Assembly (NCBI GenBank): GCA_029891385.1
Contig: CM057224.1
Coordinates: 2,728,001 to 2,792,000, forward strand
From: Erythroxylum novogranatense
Lineage: Eukaryota; Streptophyta; Magnoliopsida; Malpighiales; Erythroxylaceae
Direction: 5' to 3'
Length of the DNA: 64,000 nucleotides
Shown one piece after another: positions 1 to 10,958 of this stretch (positions are counted from its first letter, which is position 1; every line of letters begins with the position of its first letter). The position numbers and the translations under genes are program-made. The notes beneath the pieces were generated by a model. The model had not been told where the DNA came from, searched no databases, and saw only the letters and a list, made by a program, of their open reading frames with translations.

Positions 1-1306
1 AATAATAAAAAACTAAATAAAAATAAGTAAAATCAATAAGAAATTAAAAATAAAATTAGTAATAAAATAAAACTAAAAATAATAATAACTACTGTGTCAA
101 CCGAAGGGATCCTTAGTCCTGCAGAATACACACGTTCTCGTCACAGTGGAAGAGCTTATAAAGAAAATACTGAAGTGGCAAGCGAGAAGATCTCTGTGCC
201 TGGTAAGGAGAGATTCTACAGTGGGAAAGATGCTGAATAAAACACTTTATAACTACAACGAATAAAAACCTTGACTTACAAAGGAGGTCGTGTAGGACAA
301 AGGAGTGTGCTAGTAACAGGAAGCAATAGGAAAAGACTGATGAGAGAATATTGTAACCTATCAACGAGCTCCAGTTGTATTTTACACGCAGGTAAAAGGC
401 CTGTCCTAAGCTGCAACACAGTAGGTGATATTCCTAAGTAAGGAAATCGTAAATTGAGCAAGTTTCTAATATAAGAAAAGCTTTTTTTGCAGAGGGTTAA
501 TAAATGCCTTGCTAAAACAACAAAAAGTATTTTCAAAACACACATGCTCTCTCTCTCTCTCCTCCTCTCTCTCGCCATCTACCACTACAACCTGCTTCTT
601 TCTACTTAAAGAACTCCTAACAAACTACATTACGTATTACACATGCCTAGCCTTCAAGAAGTAATAAAACTAAAGTTGCTAACCGTCTATTGTAACTAAC
701 AGCTACCATCTAACGGATACATATAACTAATAAATAGAGAAGAAATTAAGTTAGAAAAGGGGGACTTTGATTTAACAGGCACAATACATACAAGGAAGAT
801 GAAGCAACACCTCCTAACCCCATTTTGCATAAATTGAAAAACACAAAAGAAGCCAATGGAAGAATATGTATGCAGAGAAGAAGCTTCACACTCCACATAA
901 GGAATACCAACAAAAGAAAACCAATGACACCTTATTACCAGAAACCCTCGTTTCTCATGACAAAGAAAATGGTGAGCTTGAGCTAGTAACTCAAAAAGAA
1001 AGAGACTAGTTGTAAAGCATGTTGTTGCTAAACTAATAAACAAACTCAGAACCTTCAACAACCATTAATATATCAATGCAAGAAACTTACTATGGTCAGC
1101 TGAAATAATGGCTACTGCTCACAACATAAATTAATGCAAACATATCCAAAGAATCTTGACCTCCCCAAACCTCCAAAATCACCAAACCCAGATTTGAAAA
1201 ACTCAGGACTAACCCCAAAAAACGCAAGAGGGATACAAAGAGAAAGCAAAAAGAAGTACGCAGAGAATCTAGAGAGAGTAGAGTAGAGAGAGAAAAGAAA
1301 GCTTAC
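1..1306. other. AT-rich region, no gene recognised
   Basis: No coherent reading frame with recognisable protein similarity was seen. A CT-rich microsatellite lies at about 547-575. On the minus strand a short segment near 370-405 is bordered by an acceptor-like TGTTGCAG and a donor-like GATAG/GT, so it could be an exon of an untranslated or poorly conserved transcript, but nothing confirms it. Confidence 0.4.
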
Positions 1307-1423
1307 TTGCGCTAATGCCAAAATGAAAATGCTTAATAGCACACAATACCTTTGATTGTTCAAGAAAAAACAATTGTTAAATCCAGGTGGATTGTTGTTA
1401 TCTGGAATTTTTCGAACTCTCAT
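1307..1423 (-). CDS. possible first coding exon of an unrecognised membrane-anchored protein
   Basis: An ATG at 1423 (minus) opens 39 codons that end in LALAQ, followed directly by a consensus donor GTAAGC (1301-1306). Residues 1-26 are polar and basic (MRVRKIPDNNNPPGF...), and residues 27-39 are hydrophobic (YCVLLSIFILALAQ). This is the layout of a signal anchor or the start of a membrane segment. Purine-rich sequence upstream on the plus strand would suit a 5' leader. I could not find the next exon with confidence: the nearest acceptor (near 1122) leads into a stop or needs an alternative AG. The family is not recognised, and this may be chance. Confidence 0.25.
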
Positions 1424-2881
1424 AATATTTTGAACGTAGGTTCTCTATAGTGTAGAGGTTGGCAGGCGAGAGAGAGTTTCTAGACAAACAGACAGAGAAA
1501 TACAAAATTCTCAAAGAGAAACAAACAAGCAATGAAACTGAACCTGGAAAGGCCAAACGTGGATAAGATCGAAGAGGGTAGCCTGCTAAACTTCTTTAAC
1601 CTTCTTCACACCAATGCAAAACAAAATACTTGTTAGTCATAAACCCACCCCCAGCTTGCTTCACATGACTCAGAAGATTCAAAACTCAGAACTGCCCTCC
1701 TCCTCCTCCCTCTCGTTGCCCATCAAATGCACGCCTCTCCCAACAGTGTCAACACTCCAGTAGCACTGCATTAACCTATTCCACTCATGAAGACATGATG
1801 CATTAACTCCAGTAACACTGCCACATGCACCTTGTAAATACTAATAATAAACAAATAAAAACAAAGTAAAGTGTCTGGGTGTTGCATCATTGGGCATTGC
1901 TGCTGGTGCGTGGGAGAGGAGAGAGGCATGTGTAGTGGAACTGTTGGTGAGATGTGAAGAGGTTGCTGCGTTGGTTTAAGGGGGGCCTGTTGGGTTGTGG
2001 CGTGAAGGGTTCATAATTTAATAATGTGAAATGTTATTTATCATTTTACATTCCATCATAAACTCTCCAAATTGGAAATAACTTATTTTTACTGCTTAGG
2101 ATGGAATGAGACGTAATATGAAATCCTCCCCTTTCATCCTATTTCATTCCACTCTATTATAAACCATCATCCCACACGATGGAATAATATTACATTATTT
2201 TCTATTCCATTAATAACCATCTAACCAAATATAACCTTAATCAGTTCATTCTTGCATAGAAAGAAAGAGTGCTTAGGGTTATCAAATTGGGATTTCATTT
2301 AAATTGTTAGAAACTATGTCGTTATCGTCTTACATCGGCATGATAGAGTGTCGTTGTCCTCTCACACCGGCATGACAGAGCTTGATTTAGGGATTTCAAT
2401 CCCAAAGCGACGTAGTTTAATTAAACTTAATTAAGTCTGACGTGTATAAGTGTTTAAGATTTCTATCTTATGTAACAAGCCACATCAATAATGTTAACAA
2501 AAATACTAACGTAAAACTGTAATTGAAAAAATTGAAAGTTTGATTATTTAATTGTCACTTTTTTAAGGTCGTACTATAATCACAAAATTGAGTAAATTTT
2601 GATATTTTTTAAATTAATCCAAACATATATTATCCTTTTTACCCGAGGAATAGTATTTAGTTACTTGAATTATATTACTTAAAGTTTTACTATTCAAATA
2701 TAAAAGTAATTAAAAATATATTTTATCATGAATTATTTCATTAAGGATTTTTTTGGCATATGCTTCAGAGACTCCAAACAAACAATCTTATATCCACTCC
2801 CAGTTCGTGGAGTTCCTTTAAACAAACACTTGCATACTGAAGAAAGGAAATATAAATCCATGCATTAATGTCGTGGTTACA
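1424..2881. other. intergenic AT-rich DNA with a possible MITE remnant
   Basis: No gene seen. The stretch at about 2014-2245 is rich in CATTCC and GGAATG motifs in both orientations and ends in CCAAATATAACC. It resembles the interior of small non-autonomous DNA transposons, but I could not match terminal inverted repeats or a target duplication. A roughly 33-bp imperfect direct duplication (TGTCGTT...CGGCATGA.AGAG) lies at about 2318-2385. Confidence 0.4.
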
Positions 2882-3738
2882 CTAGGAACGAGATAGAACC
2901 ACAGCTGATATAATGACGAGTGGAATGAACATGATTACTGTGACAAAAGAACCTATAAGACATCCGGATAATCGCTCACAGAAGCTGTCAAACTGTTGGC
3001 AGATGGGGGACCAGTTGGCCTTATTATTCCCTTCATGGGCTAAGAACACAACAGCTGCTGAAGCAGAAGCTCCCGCAGTGAGAAGAGACATCATAACCTT
3101 GAGTGACCATTTTGAAAATTCACATCCATCAGAAACAGACAATTCTCAAAAAGCACTTTGTCAATGAAGATAAGCACCCAGCTTTAGGCATTTGCTCTTC
3201 ATTTCAAGGATATTATTAACCTGAGAACTACGTACGTGCTCATGGTTGATGAGAATACGTACCGTGTCAAGGACGACTAAGAAGACCCTAGCGATCTTTG
3301 CGCTGCTTCTGACGATGCTGACGATAGATAAGGGAAGAGAAAGGAAAAGGTATCCGCATGCAACAGAATTAGCTATTACAAAGAACCTGTTTGATAAAAA
3401 CATTTTCTGTGTTGTATTTCAGACCGTGAAAGTGAAAAAAGTTCATGGAAGAAAAACAAAGATCCACTCTTATAAAATCACAAGACAAGTGTAATCAGGA
3501 GTAAGTTAACATGAACAAAAACTTACATGAATGTGGGAAGATCATCGTACGTAGCCCTGATTTGAGTGGCTTGTGGGAAAAAAGAAAGTGTTTGACTAGT
3601 TGTTCCCATGGCCATGGCACTTCCAAGGGTGCCAATAACTCCAAGAATTCTCAAAAAGAGGTCTACTACTGATATTTCTCTACTCGTCCGTTTTCTTGGT
3701 GTTGCATCCATGGAAGCTTCAACTGGTTCTGCCTTCAT
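2882..3738 (-). CDS. CASP-like four-helix membrane protein (DUF588), three exons
   Basis: Exons are 3527-3738, 3263-3386 and 2882-3097 (minus), totalling 552 nt and 183 residues, all with GT-AG junctions and an unbroken frame. The start ATG at 3738 begins [11 protein letters not shown], and a TAG ends the frame at 2882. Four hydrophobic segments fit the MARVEL-like CASP fold: about residues 24-46, 72-93, 105-131 and 156-180. Family hallmarks visible are YDDLPTF in the first outer loop, [21 protein letters not shown] in helix 2, [18 protein letters not shown] in helix 3, and [18 protein letters not shown] in the second loop with paired cysteines. CASP proteins build plasma-membrane scaffolds that guide local wall modification, such as the Casparian strip; CASP-like members have broader, less certain roles. 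The exact subgroup is not assigned. It stands alone, with no related neighbour. Confidence 0.93.
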
Positions 3739-5855
3739 TTTCTAGTTGGGATTTCTACTTCAAGATGTATGCTTTAGAACGTGACCAATTTAAGCGTAAA
3801 ACAGCTTTAGAGAGGATGAAAACAAGGTTAGTAGGAAATGCTGCCAGTGAATATAAATAATGTTGGTACAATTTTGTTCGCTAATGAAAACCTTGTGTGT
3901 TAGAAACATAGATGAAATAGCATACCAGGGCGAATTTGGCTCTTTCTACATGGAAGCATGCATGGTGAAGAAACCAACTAAAGTGGGTATTAGGTTAAGT
4001 AAAGCATAAGAGACTTAGTTTTGCTGCTCTAAGCAGACCCAGATGTACACTCTTTAAGTAGATCACGATCCGTTTGTCCAAGTAAAACAAGGATGATGAG
4101 GTCTTTCTAGGAAAGAACAAGTTATGCTTATCTGTTTGTTTGATGATGCTATATACTTATCTGAAAAACAAGCGTTCAACCATTTTTATAATCTTAGTCT
4201 GCTTACCAGAGTGATGGATTGCTTCCTTGACCAACAAGTAGAGAACAATTTTAGCAACATTGAAATTAAGAACTCGATAGATTTGGATGAAATTGGAAAG
4301 ACAAACAGCAAAATTTGAACTGTAACAAAGGACCCTTAACATTATTTTAGCAATATTTCATTGAATGTTCACCTTGAACACTTATTGTTCCCAAATTTTG
4401 AACTTTAAATATAAGAAAGTTTAAAAATGAAAAACTGAAATATAATATACACAATCCAATACATCATTCAAAATAGATATCAGAAGATAGATAATAAGCA
4501 GTTGAGGCAATAGTTTAGTAGTTGAGACTCCCTGTTTAACACTAAAGAGTTAGAGATCTTGGACTTTATACCCTCAATTTCTGTGATGAAAAAGATAAAT
4601 GGTGAACAAATACCAGCAAACTTTGCGGTTTAATGGCAGAAGAGCGGCATTTCTTCTTTGCAGTACTATCATGAAGAAGTTTCAGAAATCCATGGCATGC
4701 CAAGTAATGTTTTTGATATTCTATCTAGTAGAATGATCATCAAAAATCTGAAATGAGACTTATGAAATAGAAATGTAGCCAAGGACAACTTGCCGGCAAT
4801 CTCTACCTAAGATTCTGTCTGAAACAAATCAAAATTAGTGCTAAACATCTTAGAAGAGTTCTACCGGCAAGTCATTCTTGGCTGCATTGCGTTACCTCAT
4901 GGTTACATGCCAGACTTTAGATGAACAGCACTAGCTTTTGGAAGAGACTAGAATTTCTAAGAATGGAGGTAAGAGTTTGCATCAGCTTGAAAGTACATGC
5001 CATGTGAACTAAAGTTGATGGGGGAGAAGCTAAACTGGACAAAAATAAGCAAGCAATGAAGAAAGCAAAACCGCTTTGATGCATGGCTTTTGAGAACATC
5101 AAGAGTTCCAGTGAAGTCCAGGACTTGTGTACATATATAATCATTGACAAGTGTTTCAGCCCCGTATTTACTAGGACTTGTGTACATATATAATCATTGA
5201 CATGTGTTTCAGATCCGTATTTACTTTGGAAATGTTACATTCAATTTGTACAAGCGGTGAAGAGACTGATGGGAAAAGCTGTTAGGATCTATTGCATCAG
5301 CATATCATGAACTAATCAGCAGAAGCGATGTTTTCCACACACACAAAAAAAAAAAAAAAAAAGAAAAGCAAAACGAGAGCATCATAAATCTCTGAGCTTT
5401 CTTTCCCAAGGCCAGCTAGAGGTAACATCCTGGTCCATCTTTCCAGGTAGTTTCATTATCTTATCCCTGGTAAAGTGTGCTTCGGTGGTTCACACCATTC
5501 AAGATAAAGACTATGAAGTGAAGGCAGTATTTGTATTTATATGTTTTCTTTTTTATATCATTGTTTATTGCGTCGGACCCTGGAGTCACCAGTTCCCACA
5601 AATTCAGTGTCGAACGAGTAAGAGAAGTTCCAAGCTGCTGGACTTAAACTATTTCTTCACACGAATATATCATCGGTGACCAAGTTTGTCATGCATTATT
5701 GAGCATGTCGCTGGAAGCCTTGAGAGGAAAATAGTGTGTATTAGAGAAAAGTTCATTTACAAATTGCCTCATTTGTAGTACTATACATGCATGGAGAAGA
5801 AGAACGCATGAGAAAGATGGTCTAGTCATGAAGTGTGATGGGGATGATGAAGATA
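3739..5855. other. intergenic region, no gene recognised
   Basis: No supported coding sequence. Short frames on either strand lack domain similarity and codon continuity. It contains a 52-bp tandem duplication (about 5121-5225) and a poly-A tract near 5346-5361. The part just above 3738 would hold the promoter of the minus-strand CASP-like gene, but no clear minus-strand TATA motif was picked out. Confidence 0.45.
5121..5225. repeat. 52-bp tandem duplication, two copies
   Basis: Two adjacent copies begin AGGACTTGTGTACATATATA, with period 52, and differ at only a few bases (for example GACAAGTG against GACATGTG, and AGCCCCG against AGATCCG). No gene overlaps it. Confidence 0.85.
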
Positions 5856-5885
5856 GAGAGTGAGATATGGAAAATCATGAAGATG
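5856..5885. repeat. direct repeat, left copy, flanking a 1.6-kb AT-rich segment
   Basis: A 30-bp sequence beginning GAGAGTGAGATATGG matches 7487-7516 at 28 of 30 positions. It is too long for an ordinary target-site duplication. It could reflect a local duplication or recombination that brought in or preserved the segment between. Confidence 0.75.
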
Positions 5886-7486
5886 TGATGGGGACGATGT
5901 GTTGGTTTATGCCCAACAACCAATCGCTTTGGTTATAATTTAGTGACAAATTATTTAAAGACATTCTTTATTTTATACATATTTAGATATATATTATAAC
6001 GTATATGGAATAATTGTACATTTTTAATGAGATTATAATTATGGGGTTCATATTACATTTATATATTATTCCTTAATGTTTCTAATCATTATTCTATTAA
6101 TATTGGACATTAATATAAAGTAAAAAGGCTAGCATACGTTTTGTTTTTCCTTATAAAGGAAGTAATTAATCTCATAGACTAAAGTATAGAGATACTTAAA
6201 CAACGTGAGGGTGCTTGTTAGATAACAAGTTCACTGAACAAATCTGATATGAGAAATTTATTTAAAACATTATTTGTATGTTTATGAAATTCTCATTATG
6301 ATGATTGTATAAGTGATCCTTTGACTTGAGATTATCAAAGTTATTTTGTATAGAGATTGTTACATTTTGACACTATTTATGACGTACTTAATCGTGGATT
6401 GTTCAATCGGTAGTTATTAGATGTATAATGAATTATATGGAGATAGTTGTGTGATCAAGATATGATTCATCACCCTAAAGTAATTAGGAAAAATGTTCCG
6501 TTGTTTTTTATTAGTATTGATTCGGAAATTTTTTTGCCAAGGTGGAATGACGTTTTGTAAATAGTTTACAAATATCATTAATTGAATCAATAACTAATAG
6601 CAGATAATTAATATGGTTAGGCTCAAAATAGAGTAGACATTAATTCTATGTTCTATAAATAATCGGAACATTGGTTGATGAAATGATTGAATTATACGAA
6701 AAATCATGCATAGAAATATTAGTCAAAACTACTTTAACATTTCTAAATATTTGGTTGGTCATGATACGTTGCTATATTAATTTATGATTATAAATTGTTT
6801 AATTGGAGAATTAAAGATAAAATAAAAGGAGTTTTAATTTATCTAATTCTAATTATAAATTACAATTAGAATTTATAATCATTGTCAACATATTTGAGAA
6901 CCTAATAGGTCTCCCATATAGAATGAGTTGAATAGAGCAAAGTTAATTTAATAAAGTTGGAGTTGATTGTAAAGTTTGAGAAACTTTATGATTAAATATG
7001 AGATATTTAATAAATAAAGATCAATATGTGATATTGAATTTTTTTAGACATAATTGGTATTTAATTAGCATTACAAATAATTCTAATTAAAGTTTAATTG
7101 AAATTAGAAATTACCAAAATGTCGGAATCTATTATAAATAGTCTTAAGTTTTATGTAGCTATCACTTCTTGTTTAACCCTCTCTATAAAGTTACAGAGTT
7201 TTCTCAACTCATTCTATAGATGTCATTAGAGGCTGGACATTTGTGCAACTACGGTGGTTGAGACAAATCGGTTTCAGAAATAATTCGAGGGATACGACAA
7301 AATTATTATCAAGTTTTAAAATAAGGTACGAATTAAGTTTCTATTTTATTACAATTTGTGTTAATTATTTTATAAATTAAAGCGATCTTGGTTTTCAAGA
7401 AATCAAAAATGGCGAAAAAATTTCGTAATGATTCTGTTACGACCGAGATCAGATCTCAACCTAATTTCCCAATATGATAAAAAATG
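5886..7486. other. unidentified AT-rich segment, possible solo LTR or non-autonomous element
   Basis: The segment is very AT-rich and has no coding sequence. It opens near 5899 with TGTTGGTTTATGCCCAACA, a small inverted repeat with LTR-like TGTTGG. Near 7133 it contains CTATAAATAG, a good plus-strand TATA box, followed by a C/T-rich stretch. That arrangement (TG start, internal TATA, no genes) suits a solo LTR, but I could not define a CA end with a 5-bp target duplication. Confidence 0.35.
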
Positions 7487-7516
7487 GAGAGTGAGATATG
7501 GAGAATCCTGAAGATG
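7487..7516. repeat. direct repeat, right copy
   Basis: This is the right-hand partner of the 30-bp repeat at 5856-5885. The two mismatches are A/G and A/C in the second half. Similarity fades rapidly after AAGATG. Confidence 0.75.
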
Positions 7517-7625
7517 GTTATTGAGTGATGTGAGATGATACGAGACTTTTGATATTGACAAGGCACACAATAGCCTCTCTTCTGAGCTCAACGATCCTTT
7601 GTCTTCCTCTTTTTAGAGTCCAACT

Positions 7626-7633
7626 ATACGACC
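7626..7633. repeat. 8-bp target-site duplication, left (ATACGACC)
   Basis: ATACGACC directly precedes the CAATG end of the hAT element and recurs exactly at 14283-14290 directly after its other end. An 8-bp duplication is diagnostic of hAT-superfamily insertion. Confidence 0.92.
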
Positions 7634-7655
7634 CAATGATATGAAAATCGTACCA
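7634..7655 (+). repeat. hAT left terminal inverted repeat
   Basis: Starts CAATGATATGAAAATCG. It matches the reverse complement of 14261-14282 at 19 of 22 positions; mismatches are at repeat positions 6, 13 and 20. Confidence 0.9.
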
Positions 7656-7799
7656 TACCAGCCAAAAATCGGTACCGATATGGGCCAAATAATACCGGAC
7701 ATAAATTTCGGTGGGTACAGGCCGGTACCAAGGATTTCGGTATTTTTCGGACCATTTCACAAAACTTTGAATTCTTCAGGGACTCATTTGTAAAAAAAA

Positions 7800-8178
7800 T
7801 TAAACCTAAATATTCTACCCCCCGACCTTCTGGACTCTTCTTCTCTCTTCTTAGGTTTCTCCTTCTTCTCCATGCATGCACGCCATTGCTCCTCCCTTCT
7901 CGAATCTGGTCTCGCCGTCCCCTCCTTGCCGTCTCCTCGTCGTCCCCTCCAGTCCTCCTCCTTCGAATCTTCGACCGATGGTTTGCTCTCCCTTCGAGTC
8001 TTTGACGATTCGACCTCCCTCACCTCAACTCGCTCCTCCTCGTCGTCGGCTTCGCTCCTCCTCATCCTCCTCGTCGGCAATCGCTCCTCCTCGTCGCCGG
8101 CACGACCACCTTAGCTCAGCCGGAGCACACGACGACGTCGACCCCCCTTGGCACCGAAGACTCGATTATTTTTGGGGT
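7800..8178 (+). promoter_or_regulatory. GC/CpG-rich leader of the hAT element, probable non-coding first exon
   Basis: A C- and CpG-rich block (mostly 7860-8160) stands out from AT-rich flanks. Overlapping frames in several registers are low-complexity Ser/Pro/Arg and show no domain, so I read it as promoter or 5' leader rather than protein-coding. A donor-like GGGG/GTATGTTTT occurs near 8177, and an acceptor-like TATGTACAG at 10954 sits just ahead of the transposase ATG. That would make a leader intron of about 2.8 kb. The splice assignment is inferred only from motifs. Confidence 0.5.
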
Positions 8179-9399
8179 GTATGTTTTTTATTTTTGTTTC
8201 ATTTTTCGTGCATTTTGAAAATGATTGCTTCTGTGATTGTGTTGGTTGTTGGATTATGGTGGATTTGAGGTTAAAAATTGGTGTTATTGTGTTGGATTTG
8301 GGGAAAATTTTGGAAGTGGATTTTGGTTGACAACGAGAAATCCGAATGGATTTGGGGAAAATTTTGGAAGTAGATTTCGGTACGATTTTCATTTCTTTGG
8401 ATTTGGATGTTGTTGATTTCGGTTCATTATTTTTTGTGATTTGTGAGTTATGAAATTGAACTGAAATTGGAAGTTTGGAATTGGAATTTGGAATTGGGTT
8501 TTAGCATTTTGCATTTTGGAGTTGGAACTTGAAAGTGGATTGGAAATTAAATTTGGAATTGGATTTGGATTTTGGAATTTGATTGGAAATTGAAATTGGA
8601 ATTGGAATTAAATTTTTGAATTACATTGGAAACCTAATTAAAATTGGAATTGAATTTTGGCATTTTACATTTTGGAATTGGAACTTGGAAGTGAATTGGA
8701 AATTAAATTTGAAATGGTGATTTATTGATTATTGAATGGTGAAAATTGGCTTGTGATTTATTATGGTATTAATATTGAATTGTTGAATTATTGATGAATG
8801 AAATTGAATTTGAGTTTGAGCAATTGAATTTGATATTGAGTTTGATAATTTGAAATGTTTAATTGTACATGTATTTTATTTAATGATAATTTGGTGCTTA
8901 TGGTTAACCTTATGTTTTAAATTTAAACTTTAAAGTTAAATTGTTGATGTTGATTAATTGGTTGTTAAAACTTAAAATTGAAAGTTGATAATCAAAATCA
9001 AATCAACATTTAAACCTAATTGTAAAATTGATAATCAAATGTGAAATTAATAATTAAATGTAAAATTGTAAAATTGATAATCAAAATCAATAAAATTGAA
9101 AAAGCTTAACATTAATTGACACATTCTTAATATTTGTTAAATCGTAATTTTTAAATATTTGGGTATTCAATTTTGGTAAATAATTAGTTAAGTATAAAAT
9201 TATGAAATTAGAAATTAATAATAATTTGATTTTAGTTAATGATAATATTTGCTTATTTGAGTATTAGTTTTAGGTAGGTAAATAATTAATTGACTATAAA
9301 AGTTAAAAGATGTTGAACTTTAATGGAATGGTAATATATATGTAGGGAATCATAAATATTTAAAATTGGTAATGTTATCAAATTGTAATTTGTGAATAT

Positions 9400-10860
9400 G
9401 TTGTTAGGATTGGAAATTGTTAGAAATGGAATGGAATGGAAATGAAATTATGATTTTTTGTAATTGTTAGGATTGGAAATTATTGTAAATGGAATGGAAT
9501 AGAAATGAAATTATGATTGTTTTGTAATTGTTAGGATTGGAAATTGTTGTCAATGGAATGGAAATTATGATTGTTTTGTAATTGTTAGGATTGGAAATTG
9601 TTGTAAATGGAATGAATGGAAATGGAATTATGATTGTTTTGTAATTGTTAGGATTGGAAATTGTTGTAAATGGAATGAATGGAAATGGAATTATGATTGT
9701 TTTGTAATTGTTAGGATTAGAAATTGTTGGGAATGGATTGGAAATGAAATAGAATTATGATTGTTTTGTAATTGTTAGGATTGAAAATTGTTGTAAATGG
9801 AATGGAATTGAAATGGAATTATGATAGTTTTGTAATTGTTAGGATTAGAAATTGTTGGGAATTGATTGGAAATGAAATGGAATTATGATTGTTTTGTAAT
9901 TGTTAGGATTGGAAATTGTTGTAAATAGAATGGGATGAAAATGAAATTATGATTGTTTTGTAATTGTTAGGATTGGAAATTGTTGGAAATGGATTGGATA
10001 TAGAATGGAATTATGAATGTTTTGTAATTGTTAGGATTGGAAATTGTTGTAAATGGAATTATGATTGTTTTTGTAATTGTTAGGATTGGAAATTGTTGGA
10101 AATGGATTAGAAATGGAATGGAATTATGATTGTTTTGTAATTGTTAGGATTGGAAATTGTTGAAAATGGATTGAAAATGGAATGAAATTATGATTGTTTT
10201 GTAATTGTTAGGATTGAAAATTGTTGTAAATGAAATGAAAATGGAATGTAATTATGAATATTTTGTAATTGTTAGGATTGGAAATTGTTATAAATGGAAT
10301 GGAATGGAAATGTAATTATGATTGTTTTGTAATTGTTAGGATTGGAAATTGTTGGTTATTGTTGGAATGGAATTGAATTATGAATGTTTTGTAATTGTTA
10401 GTATTGGAAATTGTTAGAAATGGATTAGAAATGGAATGTAATTATGATTGTTTTGTAATTGTTAGGATTGGAAATTGTTAGAAATGGATTGAAAATGGAA
10501 TGGAATTATGATTGTTTTGTAATTGTTAGGATTGGAAATTGTTATAAATGGAATGAAAATGGAATGGAATTACGAATATTTTGTAATTGTTAGGATTGAA
10601 AATTGTTGTAAATAGAATGGAATGGAAATGAAATTATGATTGTTTTGTAATTGTTAGGATTGGAAATTGTTGTAAATGGAATGAAAATGGAATGGAATTA
10701 TGAATGTTTTGTAATTGTTAGGATTAGAAATTGTTGGTTATTGTTGGAATGGAATGGAATTATGAATGTTTTATGATTGTTGGAATTGGAAATTGTTAGG
10801 AATGGAAGGAAGTGGAAATGATATTACGATTGTTTTGTAATTGTTGGAGTATGTTTTGTG
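9400..10860 (+). repeat. AT-rich minisatellite, about 23 copies of a 62-64-bp unit
   Basis: The core GTAATTGTTAGGATTGGAAATTG recurs with starts at 9460, 9524, 9578, 9641, 9704, 9768, 9832, 9896, 9960, 10024, 10073, 10137, 10201, 10265, 10329 and on to about 10837. Spacing is mostly 63-64 bp with a few shorter units (about 49-54 bp). The variable part is GGAATGGAAATGGAATTATGAT. From 8400 to 9400 the same TTGGAATTGGAA vocabulary appears in degenerate form, so the array probably grew from it. It lies inside the hAT element, upstream of the coding exons. Confidence 0.93.
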
Positions 10861-10958
10861 TTACTTATTATATATGTTGAATGTTTTGAATTGATAGCTT
10901 TGTGCATATTGTCATTGTTTACTGAAATTGTGCGTTATTTATGAATATGTACAGATAA

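Noticed and set aside
2014..2245. MITE with defined ends
   Set aside because: The palindromic CATTCC/GGAATG composition is suggestive, but no matching terminal repeats or target duplication could be aligned.
3850..3860. TATAAATAA as promoter of the CASP-like gene
   Set aside because: The motif reads on the plus strand, whereas the gene is on the minus strand.
7784..8392. Several overlapping frames of 80-130 codons on both strands
   Set aside because: They are low-complexity Ser/Pro/Arg/Glu translations of a GC-rich leader and simple repeats, with no domain and equal openness in several registers.
9400..10860. CRISPR-like regular repeats
   Set aside because: Units are directly adjacent 62-64-bp minisatellite repeats with no unique spacers, in a plant transposon; no cas genes.
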